The translations under genes and the position numbers were made by a program. Positions 11,542 to 25,143 of a DNA stretch of 64,000 bases are shown here, piece after piece. The stretch is taken from contig CM056742.1 in NCBI GenBank assembly GCA_029851415.1, forward strand, positions 148,123,121 to 148,187,120. Direction: 5' to 3'. Each line of letters opens with the position of its first letter. Positions within the stretch are counted from its first letter, which is position 1. This DNA comes from Eretmocerus hayati. Taxonomy: Eukaryota > Arthropoda > Insecta > Hymenoptera > Aphelinidae. The notes beneath the pieces were generated by a model. It saw nothing but the letters and a program-made list of their open reading frames with translations, had not been told where the DNA came from and ran no database searches.

Positions 11542-13074
11542 ATTAGTTGAAAACCTCGACGAATAGTCCCTAGAGGCACAGCGACCCGTACACGAAGCCA
11601 TCGTGAGCATTGACAAAGGTATAAAAAAACTTGTTATTATAACTTGGACAATAATTGCTGTATCAAAAAATTCATCGTCACAGCGGAATTATACTCTAGA
11701 TGAAGTCTCCAGATCTTTCAACTTTCAACTTACGAATTTAGTTATTACATAAATTATAGTAAATAGTTGATTTGCGAATCTTATTTGGGTACTCGATGAT
11801 AATGTAGCTCCCAGAACCAAGTCCTTACAATGTCTTGTTTTGGGTCTTCAAAAGTCTTTAGAGAGTTCATCTTTGCCTTGCAAAGATTCATGTACATACC
11901 CAGCCCCTAGCAACTTCAACGCAGGTAGAACACTGGAGATTCAAACTCATTTTTTGGCTACGCCGAGTACAGCGCCAAATCCACAGGTCAGCTCTTCTAT
12001 CAGTGACTGCGTGAATACCGATGTTACAGATGACAACAAGTTTATATTCAAATTCCAGAACAAATATTTCGATTCATCAGCTGTTCTTTAGGAATGAAGA
12101 TATAGCTCGTTGAACACAATTGGCTAGCTGTAACACGCAACGGTTGAAGAGGCAACTACAATAATCGGACACGCGTTCAAACTCAAGAATCTCATATCGG
12201 CACGCACATAAAATAGCCAAAGGCCATTGGGGTCCTTCGACGACGAAAACGTACGACCTTCGACGGCCCTGTGTTATGCATGTTCTTACCCGGCCTTAAC
12301 AAAAATGGCGTTGGCGGGAGTCTGCGTTGTTCCTTTTAAGGACTCGGATTGGTTTGATGGAGGGTTCCTCTCAAGTCAAGTCACTCTCGTCAACGTTTTT
12401 TTTACCTCTCACTCTTCGTGCCCGCTTCGTTTTTTCGGCGTTACATTATGTTCTCCATCTCTGATGTTGCTGGTGCTGATGCATGGCTGCACCGCACAAA
12501 ACAGCCTCAGGCTATGACTCTCGATTCCTGATAGTGCTGCCGCCTTCTCAAAAACTATCACGCGTGGAATTCGGTAGCCAGAGGGTGATCACGTGAGCCG
12601 GTAGCTACGCTCGCCTTCGAGTAACCCTAAACTTAATTATTTTAATCTACGGCTGCTGGGTTGTGACTCGCGGGGTCCCGTTTGACACGCTCCTCTTCAT
12701 CTTCTGTCGATTTCTTTCATTTTCTATGACTCTCCCTCTTTCTTTTACTTTTTTACTCTTTCTTTGAGGTTCTCCATTTCTTTATCTTTCTTAGCTTCAT
12801 TTTTCTTCATTTTTCACGTCTCCTGCTGCCCGGTTGTGGCTCTGCGGTTGCCCGGCTAGCTGTCTATCTTTCAATCTAAGTCTTGATGCAACTTCTTTGA
12901 ATCGTTTGCTCGATCTTTTGCCTCGAGTGATGAACGTCATTTATATCATGCAGCGACTGCGCCAGATTGCACTCTTTGAATTCATTTGAAATTCGAGACA
13001 AATATTATTCAAAAACCATTGTCGGGGATCGTGAACAATTAAGGTTTTATGTGAATTTTAAGAAGTAAATTATA
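11542..13074. other. No supported gene; moderately GC-rich patch
   Basis: 11800-12600 is less AT-rich than its surroundings and has CT-rich runs near 12700-12830. Frames at 11840-12091 and 12227-12517 end quickly and resemble no family I know. An untranslated exon cannot be excluded. Confidence 0.45.
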
Positions 13075-13258
13075 CAGGTGACACCCCCCCCCCTCGGTAT
13101 TCGCGGGTGTTACGTTTCAAGAAAATTTACCGCGAATACAAAATTTCGCGAATAACAAAGCATTTCTCTTAGTGGAAATATTGACATAGGGGATCGTTTT
13201 CCTGCCTGCAAATAAGTAATTTCACGAATATGGAATCCGCGAATACGGGGGTCACCTG
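13075..13258. mobile_element. TA-flanked MITE, CAGGTGAC ends
   Basis: The left end is CAGGTGACACCCCC and the right end GGGGGTCACCTG; both are flanked by TA. Subterminal 'tattcgcg' and 'cgcgaatac' motifs repeat on both sides. Length is 184 bp with no coding capacity. Diverged relatives sharing the 'cgtattcgc...atgatccccc' core lie at 32245-32378 and 62191-62352. The ends and TA fit a Tc1/mariner-type MITE. Confidence 0.8.
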
Positions 13259-14659
13259 TACACTGCACGCACTGCTTGCTTTGTGGTTCTGGACGAGGTT
13301 CCGGATCAAACTCGAGATCAATAATGACGAACTGAGTATGGCGAGGAGTTTGGCAGTTGCGGATTTCCGTTCGAGTGCTGTCATGGACTTTGATGGGTCC
13401 CAGGTGCGCTAATGTTTCTCATACCCCAGATACCACCTCTCCTTCGACCTCCCTCCGGATTGAGTCTTGTATCCGCTCGCTTTTATTGTACTCGCAACTT
13501 CCTTGAGTAACTATACCTGATCAACCTCATCGATACAAGTCCAATTGATCATGCGGACGACAAAAATGCTCGCAGCTGCCTGACCCATTGCGATGAAACG
13601 TCTAGGGAGAACTTCTCTACACAACCATTGGTCTGTTCAATTTTTGATTCCCCAGGTGGTCTTTAATCTAATATTAAGGGTTTCAATTAAATGTTTTTAT
13701 TGCCTGTGTAGTTTTGGCAAATAAAACTCTCAGCTAAAAATGTGTGGGAGGTTTTGATCAATCGGCTCTGGTTTAGTCAAATGAGTATGAGAAAATTGAT
13801 TGTAAAATTGCTCGAGTCTTGCATTAAATTAGTATCAAAGTTTTTTACATACTCTCGTGATACAATCGGATACTTTTGTTTTCGGATTTCTTTACTGTTG
13901 TGTTGTACGCAGTAGTATCTTCGACAGCTTGTATTTGTAGCCTCAAAAAATACATCAAAAGATCAAAATCAAAGTACTTGCATTGACTTGCACGGCGTTT
14001 TAGAAATGTATCTCAGTCTAAAATTCGTTTTGAAGGAACAAAATGTAAAACAAGTTGACAAATAAATTTGCGCAAAACTCATAGATGCCAAAGCAAACAG
14101 TAAGAAAATCCAATACGAGGGCGTATGAGTTTGATTTCGTATGCTATTTTTTAACAGATAGTGAACGAAAGTGGAAAATCTATGCCAAAAATAAATTTCT
14201 GCGCGTGGTTGAGAAATCAAAGCGAGTCAAAGACTTCTCCTCTTCTCATCAGTTTCCAAGTCAGTCGTTTTGATGAATATCACACCTTCAGTCAAGTGTG
14301 TAAAAACATGAAAATATATACAAAAATATTGTAAACTAGCATTTCTGCGATTAGTATTCACACTACGTGAAACTCGGATGATCCGCCAGTGTTACCAAGA
14401 GTTTCGGAAGTTCGTTCGCTGGGGAGTTCCTAAGAAATGAGGAAACGTAAAGAATCCGTGGGGTATCCGGCTATAACGGGAGGGATTTTACTATACGAAC
14501 CAAGAAGGATTCATCGACGGCGCCGGCGAGAAGTTAGAAAAAGAATAATGTAGACGAATACATTCAAAAAAATGTGACTAACCAGAGCGTTTGAAAATAT
14601 TAACAAGTATTCACTTTTTATCTAGATGTGTTTTTATTACGTGAACCTCAAAAAGAAAC

Positions 14660-14829
14660 ATACCTGAGTAAAATTCCTTTGACTCGAGACAGGTGCGATT
14701 TCCTGGCAGATTAGGCAGAGAAGACAAAGGCTCTCGAATTCCACATTTTGCCGCCTTTGCTTTCACTTCAAACTTTGGAACGGTTCCCTCCTTTGTTTTT
14801 GTAATGAACAAACATGATTCCCTTCCCAA
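14660..14829 (-). other. Possible unidentified minus-strand exon
   Basis: The minus strand encodes about 55 residues including KTKEGTVPKFEVKAKAAK and stays open to a consensus donor (CAG followed by GTATGT). The acceptor side lacks a clear pyrimidine tract, and no partner exon is obvious apart from another open stretch at 14963-15190 on the same strand. I do not recognise the protein. It may be a chance frame or a transposon relic. Confidence 0.2.
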
Positions 14830-15772
14830 TTATATCCGTAACTCTTGTATCGAATAAATTTTCGTTTGACTCGTGAATTGATTCATTTATTCATCTTATT
14901 TGAGTATGCTTTGTACGGTTCTCAACTTCTATGCGAGCTTCTATGAGTCCTTCTTTCTTGAGTTATTCTAATTTTATTTTGTGGCGCAATATTGTAAAAC
15001 TGGCAAGAGATTGAACAAGGCCCAGTATTGAAAAAAGAGATTCATGTCCAGTCTTCACACGTTTATCAAAACTTTGCCACCCAGAAATTGTTGTTGCACA
15101 CTTTGATAAAGGCCTTGCCACAAAAAATGACTTGAAAAATGACGTGGCAAACGACGAAGTTGGCCCAGTCAAGTCCAAACAATCACCCACGTACTGTTAT
15201 ATCTTAGCTATAATACTTGTTCGTTATTTGGCATTTCATATCAGGTGTACTCATTGTTTAACTCGCTGTTGCTCGCGGAACGAAATGTGAATCCACCTAA
15301 TTACGTCTTTCGAGTGCTAGCATTCCCTTATGAACGACATACGCGAGTATCTAAAATCATAGAGATATCTCTATGATCGAAATACTGCGCTTTGCTCGTG
15401 TGCTAAAAAATATTGACCTCCAAAATACAATACGTATATATAACTATAAATCCTTTATATGTGAGGGCATCAGGCAGGTATACACGGAGAGATACCTTCA
15501 TAATATGAGCTCGCGCGTGCTATAAAAGGGGCCCCGTGTATATATGTATAAATATGTATACGAAAGCTGCAAGCACGCCGCGCCGTGGATGCCTTGGAGG
15601 CTCCAAGTTGGAGCCCCTTTTGCAGGTCGCGCACACCGCGGGGAGGGAGGACGGCCTGTTCAGATAAATATGCGGGAGGGGCCGGAATTCCTCACTCGGC
15701 TGCATTCCAGCCCTCCTCTCGCGTCCGTCGTTCTTTTCCCCCTCTTTTTCCGCGCGCACGTTCTCTCAGCAT

Positions 15773-15773
<1 letters not shown>

Positions 15774-15818
<45 letters not shown>
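15774..15818. repeat. (TA)n microsatellite
   Basis: About 22 uninterrupted AT units. Read through in other frames it yields YIYIYI peptides, which explains the long spurious open frames here. Confidence 0.98.
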
Positions 15819-15822
<4 letters not shown>

Positions 15823-15916
15823 CTTTTCTTCCTCTCTCATTCCTGCGTGAGATAGCTGGTGTCTTGCTCTCACCAATGGGACCAGATGCTGCACGTAAAG
15901 GCCTCCGGTAGCAAGC

Positions 15917-15919
<3 letters not shown>

Positions 15920-15962
<43 letters not shown>
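15920..15962. repeat. (CT)n microsatellite
   Basis: About 21 CT units with one TTT interruption near the right end. Its minus-strand translation (RERERE) inflates a 215-codon frame that is not a gene. Confidence 0.97.
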
Positions 15963-17621
15963 GGGATGAGCGCCTTAGATTCTCCGAGCGGAGCTGAAAT
16001 GCGCGGGAGAAGGTGATGTTCGTCGCTTTCCTCTCTTTCTCTTTCCAGAGAAGAAGAAAGAGGTACACGTATATGCAGAATGCGAGAGAGAAAGAGATAT
16101 TGGCTCCAGATCATTCTTCCTCTCTTTCCCCTCCATCCCGGTCTCTTACATATCCAGGAGATTCCTTTCCAGCGTCCGAAAGTCAGATTCCCTGTGCCCA
16201 GTCTCGGTATGTATAAGGTCAATCTGACCAAAAAAGTATAATAAAGAGAGCTAAGTTTCTCGGGGAGTTCACGAAATGGAATGAAGCTAATACGACCAGT
16301 AAAAAAATGCTTCACAAATTCATGCATAATGATCAGCACACAGAATTCTTCTATCTGAAAATGAATTAGTTTTTGGGGATTTGCGGGAATGACGCTGTTT
16401 TGATTGGGATGATTAACAGTTTCATTCTCGGTTTCATTGAAGCCAATACTTTGAATTTTCTAAATTTCTTTTGTATGCATCTTACCCTGGAATCACAATC
16501 TTTTGTTTTAGACGCATCTTCTAACGATAAATGATAAAGGCTATAAATTGTGAGATTTTTGAAAGATCAGCATAATTTTTTCTCTTTTGCGCTGATTCCA
16601 CTATTTACTATGGTCTTATTCTGTCAATATTTTGTTGACTTTGTGGCTCATTCGATGAACTCCGGTCCAGTGTTGAAATATTCCTTGCCTCTCCACAAAA
16701 TGCAACCCAGATTGATTTTTGCATGCACAGTGGCTCTAAATATTTGGGCCTGGTCCGTCAGATATTCCCATAATCCCAGAAGATTTTCTTTTCGTGACAG
16801 ATTTGACGTTGAATTCCAACAGATTTATCCGGAATACGCGTAGAAGATTTCTTTGAATCTGTTGAAACGAGTGTTCAAATGAGAACTATTTTCTACGACC
16901 AAAAAAAATATAACTACTGAGATTGTAACTCTTTCCACTGCATATATTTGATCGCAATAGAATGATGTCGAATCAAAGAAAGGAGAAGAAATCAATCAAT
17001 TGATTGCAACTTGAGGAATTTTGATTGTTACGGTCAAGACACCTTTGGGCTTGCTTGTTGTGCGGTATCTGTCGGTGATTGATGAGACTGATGGAAGTAT
17101 CATTGCTCGAGACGGAGAAAAATTGATGAGATTCCATCCATAGGAGGGCCATCGGTAAAACTCGCTTCATGGCGAAGACAAATTGATTCTCCGCCTTTCA
17201 TCATCCTCAACCGTGAAATACAATTAACATCCTATAAGTGTTATGAAGTTCATCCAATCATGGAAGCGAATAATTTACTTTCTTTGAGTGATTGTGGCTC
17301 AACATAAACAGCCATTACCTAATTGTCTTCATCACAAAGTTTCAACCGATTATCTCCGCATCCTTTCCCGGATTAAGTAGATACATTGAATAATCAAAGA
17401 AGAGTATTATAACGCCTTCCAATACCCTTTCATGACAAAGGTCTTGAAATGAATTGCCATTTGAAATGAATCGCCATTTCCCTGCTAGATAATTCAATTT
17501 GTCCCTTTCCTGTCTAATCTTCGTCGGACCATCGCTATCAATGAGTGCACTGTCCTAAGCTTGTTTTTCTCTTCGCTTTTTTTTATGCCTCTTTGTCAAC
17601 TCCCCCCCCCCTCCCATTGGT

Positions 17622-17623
<2 letters not shown>

Positions 17624-17670
<47 letters not shown>
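17624..17670. repeat. (GT)n microsatellite
   Basis: About 23 GT units, preceded by a C run near 17602-17612. Confidence 0.98.
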
Positions 17671-17671
<1 letters not shown>

Positions 17672-19069
17672 TACAGTTATCGCCTTGATGCATCGTCGCC
17701 ATATCGTCGCAGTAATTGCTATCTAGGGCAACACGAGCTGGCTACCGTTTTGTGTAGCCACTTTGCTACTCTGATAATTCGTTGTTGCAAGCTCACAACT
17801 TCAGATTACATGTAGGCTTTGAATTTCATATTATATAACAACTGTAAACTGCAGTCTTCGTGACAATTTGCTATACTGTGGAATTGACATGGATGAATAG
17901 TTGACAGATAGTCTCTAATGATTTTCGTCTTCTTGAATAGCTCTAAATGGTGCAAAAAGTTAGAAAGATCAACTATAATGAATGAACATTTTTGCCATTG
18001 TGTTACTAGACGCTAGTTTTCTTCTAGAGGAAACTTGGCGTTTAGTCGCATCGATATACCAAAAACTAAGCACTACATTAGACTCAGGTCTAGCATCTTT
18101 TTCATTATTTTTATAATAAGATTGTGAGAATTGAACGACACAACAAGTCGTGTTTGAGTCTACTTCAATTTTGTTGAGTTGTTGAGTAACGTGCAGAAAG
18201 TTTTGAGAAGAATGGATAGGTAGGGTTTTCCATTGAAGGCTTATTGTTGAGAATCAGGTCATCAACGCCCTGTTTTAAACATCAAAAACACTTTTATCGT
18301 GTTTCTGATATTTATCTGATCTCAATGAACATCGGATTGCTACCTATGATACGAATACATTAACAACTGAATTGTTATGATGAGTTGTCGAACACGAGGT
18401 CCAAATAGATCGACATCAATCAAGATCACGGGTCACGTGTTCAAAAAACAAATCAAGACAACAAGAGTGATATTGTACGATTTGTTCGATCATTTACAGC
18501 ATCTTATACGACTCGATCATTAAAATTATAGATTTCATTGTCAGCATTTCAATGTTGCGCATAACACGTTTTCCTATACAACGTTCCTTTTCATTTGCAC
18601 TCATCTTTGGTTATAGGTTATGGTGCTTCTCAAATGAAAGCAGGATTTGCCTGCAAGCGATGAGTTACCAAAACCGTCACAATGGATACTTGGTAGTACT
18701 CTTATTTATATTCCAATTTGCATCCGGAGATCCGGTGTTGATAAGTGTTTGAAGGCTTTGACACATTTTTGTGTGATGATGCTGATGAGGCTGAAAATGT
18801 GGAAAAAAATTAAAATGTGGTGTTTCTAGGATCTCTGTTGTGTTCTTTTTTGTGTGTTATTCTGAGAATTCCGCACGTATTCTTTCAAAGAGAGATCTGA
18901 GGTCGATGAAGAATATCGATGCTTTTTCTTGTCATTTCTCACGCGTTGACATAAAATCTACCTTCCTGTTGAATCTCAGACTTCCCTGTTTTTTTCGAAG
19001 TGTGTCTTATGAAATGGTGCAATTTTAAAAGGGTTCACGAAATATGATTGGCCGTTCTCATCCGGTGCA

Positions 19070-19160
19070 GTAATGAGTACTGACTGGTCCATTATTCAGG
19101 AACATTGGACCGAGGTCCCAAAGGAAAACCTCGAAATAATGTAAAAAATGTCAGGTGTTC
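19070..19160 (+). pseudogene. Possible Tc1-type transposase tail fragment
   Basis: A short frame reads DWSIIQEHWTEVPKENLEIM followed by a stop. The pattern of tryptophan, 'W..VP.E....IM' and termination resembles the C-terminus of Tc1/mariner transposases. There is no upstream DDE region and no visible inverted repeat, so at most this is a scrap. Confidence 0.25.
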
Positions 19161-20511
19161 TGCACTTTGCTGGATTTGAACATCTTCCGAGTGGAAGACG
19201 CGAGCTCAATTAAAATCAAACAGTCATGTCTCATCAATTACTATACTCGGTGTAAGTCGCAGGGATTGTTCAGCTCTAGAAAGGCTGAAAATTTGCAATC
19301 TAAATTATGATTAACACCATGTTACCAAATTGAAAGAAACTACATCGTTATTTACAAATTTGCCTGAGGTTCAAAGTACCGTCAGTCTATCAGAAGTTTT
19401 GTATATCTCAATCTTTTTTGTTAATCTCTAAAAAATACAATGCTTAAGTCATAAATGTGGCAAATCTTGAAAATTTCAAGAAAACTCTTCACATGATTGT
19501 ACTTCGAGTAAAAAAAAAGGTACCAAGCAGCAAATGACTCACGCAAATACGTCCGTATCGAACGAGTTTGCTGAGATTCTCATACATCAATGAACCTGGC
19601 CACCTAAATAGCATATATACCTACTATGTACCGGGTTCCGGTTTACGAGACAAGAGCTCTATAATACTCTCTATATACTTTGATGGGCAAGATCTCATCA
19701 GAGCTCAAAGGACTCGCTCATTCCGAGGAGCAACAGGTGAATCGAAAATCAAGTTCTCAATGGTCCCCCAGTAGCAGCTGCTGCAGCTCTCGTGTGCTTG
19801 CACGATACACTCGCAGACATATACATATATATAGTTTTTAATGTTTCGTTTCGCCGACTCTGATGAACTTGAAAGGATAATAAAAAAACAACATCCCATT
19901 CCTCAGGGTAAGATGAGAGTCTAACCGGTGAAAAATTCTTCTTGCAACTGGCGCCTATAAAAAACAAAAAGAAAAAAAAAGAAGAGCCAGTCGCCAACCT
20001 GAGAATAACTAACTGACTCTGAAGGAAGAGCTCTCTGGCGCCTTTAGTCTCCGATCGCTCCATTTTCTCTCTCATTCTGTCTCTTAGTTCAATTAAAAGA
20101 CAATGCAATCTTCCTTGCGATGGTACGCTGCTCGCTGCATCAAGAAGAGTTGATTTCTGTCTCTTTCTTTCCAACTTGTTTGCTTCGGTCACATTGCTCA
20201 GAGTCATCAGAGAGAGAGAAAGAGAGCATCAGTGGCTCAAGCGAAATAAAATAAAACAGAGAGCCGAGAGTTGGTGTAAAACCATTTCATGCATGGCATA
20301 AAAGAGTGCGGGTGACGTTTCTTCCGCTTGGCGAGTTCAGCTCACGAGCTTGCGGGAGAGCAAAGCGGCGTGCGCGTGCATTGACCGACATTTCCTGGCT
20401 CAGCACTCAAGCCAACTCAAGCGAGAGCTGTATGTATATTGCACATGGTGTCAGGCCCTATTTTTTTCGCGATAACATCACTTTAAATATTTTTCTCTCT
20501 CTTTCACCCAA

Positions 20512-20542
20512 CTCCTCCTCCTCCTCCTCCTCCTCCTCCTCC
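20512..20542. repeat. (CTC)n trinucleotide repeat
   Basis: Ten CTC units. They give a poly-serine run in one frame of a 148-codon open frame that I do not accept as a gene. Confidence 0.95.
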
Positions 20543-21852
20543 CCATCACCTTATTCTCTTTTCTTCTCTCACTCGCTCTCTGCTACGTACATCAGAGTGC
20601 TCCTCAGTAAAGCGCACAACATAAGCGCTCAGTGTGCTACAAGAACTACAAAAATTATGCCTAAACGTTCTCGTGAGAAAATGAGTCAGGAATGCGGCAT
20701 TTTACGCCTGCTACTCGATGCCTTACTTGCGCCTTATGCCCTGATGCCATAGCATCGCATTTTACACATTAACAAGGATGAACATTATATCTCGGATCGT
20801 TGAGTATCATCATCAATATGGATATCTTTTATAAACGGAATGACATTAGTCTGAGACATATGAGGACAGTTTCAAGTAAGCGACAATATTTTTGCAATGA
20901 AATTCCAAGAACCGAAATTTTATTATTATATCATACGTTCCGTTTTCGAGTTTCTGCGATATTTGATATGCTTCTCTTGATTCAAAATCTGGATTGACGG
21001 CTCATAAATTTCTAGATCGTGTGCTTCACTTGGAAGTTACTTTCGGAACTACTCTACGAAGAAAATGTTAAAGCTCACACAGTTACACGTGTTTTTACTT
21101 CAATGAAATTTTATCTACGGCCCAAAGAATTAATTGTTCTACTCTTATAAATAGCCTTGTGAACTATTTGTGGATCATTAAGATATGAGACAGGTACCAG
21201 CAAGGTACGCATCGTGGACTTTAAGAGTCATAGTGAACCATAAGCCAACCTTCCAAAATCAAATGAATTTGGCGCCAAAAACCATCCGAAATGCTTTGTC
21301 TGGTTCCAGACCATCAACCGAGGTCTCGGTTCGTCTCCATCTTACTTCATTTGTGACGTATTAATGACCTACAGATAAAATATCTCTTTTTGTCTATAAC
21401 TGTCCATCCAAGCCTACATCATTGAAAGATTTTGTACAACATCTGCTCCATGACTCTGCAAGGTTTTATGAAGAACTCAGACGAATTGTAAACGCACCAA
21501 TAGATTGATAAAAGACCCGACAGAGATCAACTTGATGATCCATTGTTGCTTGGAAGATCTCCGCTGTCACGAACCTTTTGGTTCTTACCAAACATAATGA
21601 AATTAGGAGTGTAGAAGTTAAAACTCGGTCCAAATACCAAAATTTCAGGGGTGGTAGTGCACTTTTATATGGAAGCTGAGGATGCCCGAATGCGTAATGA
21701 TTGGAGATATCTGTACAGTCTATAAAGCATGGCACTGAATAGAAAAGTCAAGAAATGACGATTCTGTTGCGTTCCTTATGTCGGTCCGGGAGGAATTTCA
21801 AGATGGAAAAGGCAAAGAGAGAAAAAGAAAACATACATACACAAACGAAAAA

Positions 21853-21855
<3 letters not shown>

Positions 21856-21902
<47 letters not shown>
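21856..21902. repeat. (GA)n microsatellite
   Basis: About 23 GA units, in a region otherwise without features. Confidence 0.97.
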
Positions 21903-21907
<5 letters not shown>

Positions 21908-23499
21908 AAAACATTTTATCGCCTGAGTACGGAAACAGCAAGCCTATACGTCCCAGCACTTATTTCGTGAAGAAAATCGTTTTCCGCACGATGTGTACAT
22001 ATATTTTTTTTTGCTCTTTTCGTCTTCTTCTTCTATACTCCCACTCATGACAGTGGATGGATCGCAGTCATGCTGATGGACTCGCACATCATCACCAGCG
22101 GGCCCAGAAATTCCAACAAGGACGAGGCATATAATGCGCGACTCAAGGTCGATTCTACTATACACACTATCCGAGAGTGGGACCACGTTTCCCTCCTTCT
22201 CTTTCTTCTCCTCCTATCATTCTTTTTTTTCTTTTACGTTTTTTTTTCGCAGGGTCGTATCCCGACCTTACAGGGCCCAATACTCCCTGCCCACTCCCTT
22301 TCTCTTCCTCTCTTCTTTCATTCTTCCACTCTTATCCTTTCTTCACTTCTCCGTCTTTATTTTCTTCTGAATAAGGAGTTGAATAGCAGTGCATGCATTC
22401 ATTTCCGAATCCACATAGTCAGGAATGAATCCGTTGCGTCGTATACAATTTGCTTTTCAAAGCGCATGAGGTCAAGCCAGGTCAGAGAGAATTCAAAGCA
22501 TGCTTGGGGCCAAAGAAACAATCGCATGTTTCTATTTATTTCTTTTGATTTTAATCTGGGCATAACTTACATGGTTGAGATCTGGACCGAAATTATTCAA
22601 AATACTCCTACCAAAATTTCTTTTTCATTACATGTTTATATATGTACTACCGTTGGCAATACATTCAAGAAGAAATAACGCATTACAAGAGGTATAGCTT
22701 AAATAGTTCAAGCCAGATTTTTTAAAATCTCACTGACAGCTCTATCAGCAATATGCCCATCCGAGTGACCATCTATTCGAGTGAGACATTGCAACGAAAA
22801 ACTCTCAAAAACGTGTATTCAAACTCGTTTAAACTTGCCAATGAATTTGCACGACAGCCAAGATAGACAAATATATTGATCATTGAGTTGAAATTGATTC
22901 GAGTGAGAGAGAGAGAGGGCCATTGAAGGAAGAGTTGAGCACATGTTCGGCAATACATGTGAAATCTTGCATAGTTTCTCAAATCAAAAATCAAAATCAT
23001 GCCGATTCATTGTCATGTCCTTTAGAGTGTACCCTGAATTGAATGTTGGACAACCGAAGAGAAGAGAGATAAAGACCAAATTCACCAGATCTGCCTCTTT
23101 GCCCTCGGAATCTTGGAACAACAAGCAGCCATTCACTGTTTTATTCGAAACAACTCAAATCCCCAAATTTACGGTACAAATTATGACGATTGTCTCACTT
23201 TTGGGTGCTGCAGTGTCGCGTTGAAAATGATGATCAAATTGTCGTGATCAGGACATTATACAGTGTGTTCAGTTCCATTCTCCGATGTTATCGACTATAA
23301 GAGGTAACACACGATGATATATAAATTCAATGAAAATATCAGTGTCTCGGTTACTTGGTCTCCCGACGATGGTTATTGCCATTGCAGGAATCCAACGTTC
23401 GTATACACGCTTATGTATAGTATACAAGCCAGCAATGACCCTCGAGAGATGAGGCCCGCCTTTTTACGTCGCATCACGGCAAAGAAAGAGAGTCGCGGA

Positions 23500-24402
23500 T
23501 CGCGCGCGCAATATATCCATGGACCACATCGTCCTCCTCTTCTCTCTCTATCTCTCTGATCCTCATCCTGCAAGAGCAAGAGAGACAACATCAGCTGCAA
23601 GGGCAGCTCAGCAAAAGGGAGATTCAGAAGAGAACGAAGCTGAGAAGAGAAGAGAAGAGAAGAGGCAGCATATAGTTATAAGTATCCTGGAGGAGGAGCG
23701 TCGGTCCGTCCAAGAGAGAGAGAGAGCTTAGCCATGCAGGATTCCCGAGAGAGCGAAACCGATCCACATCGTTGCATTATAGTAAAAGAGAGAAAGAGAG
23801 TGAGAAAGAGAGAGATAGAGGAGGTATGCTGGACGGAGGGACGAAGGAAGAGAGGCAAAAGGGAAAAAAAGGATCCCTTAAAAATTCGAGCATCATTGCA
23901 GAGAGTCCAAGAGAGAGAGAGCGCGCGAGCCGGCACCATAGAGATATTATACCAATCTCTTTGGCCGGCACAGGAGGAGGTGGGGATTGGAATTTCGGGC
24001 CCCGTAACATCGACCAGTCTGGTTGAGGCCTTCGCGAAGATGAGGTGATCCTGTGCGCGCGCTCCTTGCGAGAAAGAGAGAGAACCTCGCGTCTTTTGCA
24101 GCATCCGTAAGAGCGTGGTCAGTTCAGTCTATGCCAGTGTGTGCGTGTATGTAGCTGCTGTTGCTCCTGATCACAAGGCGCGCTCGAGAAGAGCAAAAGA
24201 TAGCGCTGAGGTATGCAGCATCCAAGGCACATGAGAGGAGCGATCCGGTGCCTCATCAGATCTGCTGGGGAAGAGAGAAGGTAGAAGAGGAGTCCCGCTT
24301 GAAAAGCCAGGAGTATCTTACATAGAAAGGGCAGTGGTGCTAAGGCATATACGTGGACGCCGCGAGGAACGCGGGGCATTCCTCGTCGGCTGAGGGACCG
24401 GC
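23500..24402 (+). promoter_or_regulatory. GA-rich promoter-like region and 5' leader
   Basis: The stretch is dense in GAGAG motifs (23580-23900 and 24070-24085), the sequence bound by GAGA factor in Drosophila. It contains two overlapping arthropod initiator matches, TCAGTT at 24119-24124 and TCAGTC at 24124-24129, about 280 bp before the ATG at 24403. A tiny upstream open frame begins at the ATG in 'tctatgcc' near 24130. Placement directly ahead of the Q-rich coding exon supports a promoter, but no transcript evidence is available here. Confidence 0.45.
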
Positions 24403-25143
24403 ATGGACCGACAGTATACTCTCTGCGTACTTGTACCGGCGCATCAGTATCCATATAATTCAAGTAGCGTCGTTAACGGAGTTGCAAGTACTACCAACAG
24501 TAGTGGTGTCAATTTGACAAAAGCGGCATACTATCCACAGCAGAGAATAATTAACAGCTATCATCACTACCAGCAGCAAAATCAACAGCGTCATGATTAC
24601 AGACAACTACTTCAAAAGCAGCAGCAACTGCAACTTCATCACTTCAATCAACACAACAACAGACAAAAGTTGTTTCTTCAACAGCAACAGAGGCTCTACC
24701 ATCATCAACAGATCAACCTTCACAATCAAAAACATCAGAGACAGTATCAGCATCAACAACAACATCAACAACAACCACAACAACAACAACAGAATGTGCA
24801 GTTGCAACAGTATAGATATCAGCAGCATCAACGGCAATTTCAACAGTGCCATCAACAGTGTCAACAGGTTTTGCAGATACCACCGCATATCTTGCCACAA
24901 CTGCAACAACAACAGAATAGGATACAGTGCATCAATAGACAGAATTGTGAACAGAGTCGACAGCAACAGTGTGGTGAATACCAACACGAGGAACAGATTT
25001 ATGAGAATGTGGTGTCAAGGTATCAGATGCGAATGTGTTATCAAAATGACTACGAGAACGACGAGCAGATACAGAGATTTTACTGGGAGCAATGCTACAG
25101 GAGTGACGATAAAGATGCCACTGCATACTACTATTGTGAATAT
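24403..25143 (+). CDS. Glutamine-rich first coding exon, protein unidentified
   Basis: The frame opens MDRQYTLCVLVPAHQYPYNS, runs through about 160 residues dominated by Q, H, N and Y (CAA/CAG-rich, several Q3-Q6 runs), then a tyrosine- and acid-rich tail with EEQIYENV and DDKDATAYYYCEY. The frame continues to a stop at 25185, but a strong donor (TAT then GTAAGG at 25144) would end the exon after 247 codons in phase 0. There is no signal peptide or known domain. It lies 5.8 kb upstream of the first visible kibra exon, on the same strand, and that exon starts in phase 0, so direct splicing would stay in frame. Insect Kibra proteins can carry Q-rich N-termini. It could be an alternative kibra first exon, or the first exon of an unrelated nested gene. 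Coding potential seems likely; gene identity is open. Confidence 0.55.

Larger units (their letters stand above)
13259..23500. other. Long stretch without a supported gene
   Basis: Ten kilobases of mainly AT-rich DNA with five microsatellites, listed separately. GA/CT-rich patches around 15.6-16.2 kb and 19.7-20.7 kb resemble insect regulatory or promoter DNA. On the minus strand 14660-14829 and 14963-15190 stay open; the first ends at a good donor (TACTCAG then GTATGT on that strand), but I do not recognise the peptides. At 19070-19160 a short plus-strand frame resembles the tail of a Tc1-type transposase. The largest open frames are translations of microsatellites. Confidence 0.45.

Noticed and set aside
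15692..16339. 215-codon minus-strand open frame
   Set aside because: It is translation of the (TA)n and (CT)n microsatellites (YIYIYI, RERERE) with no domain.
20306..20752. 148-codon frame with poly-serine
   Set aside because: The serine run is a CTC microsatellite and the rest has no coding character.
22070..22678. 202-codon plus-strand open frame
   Set aside because: Low-complexity pyrimidine-rich sequence; no domain and no splice support.
24607..24987. Minus-strand leucine-rich and valine-rich frames
   Set aside because: Antisense translations of the CAA/CAG-rich Q exon.
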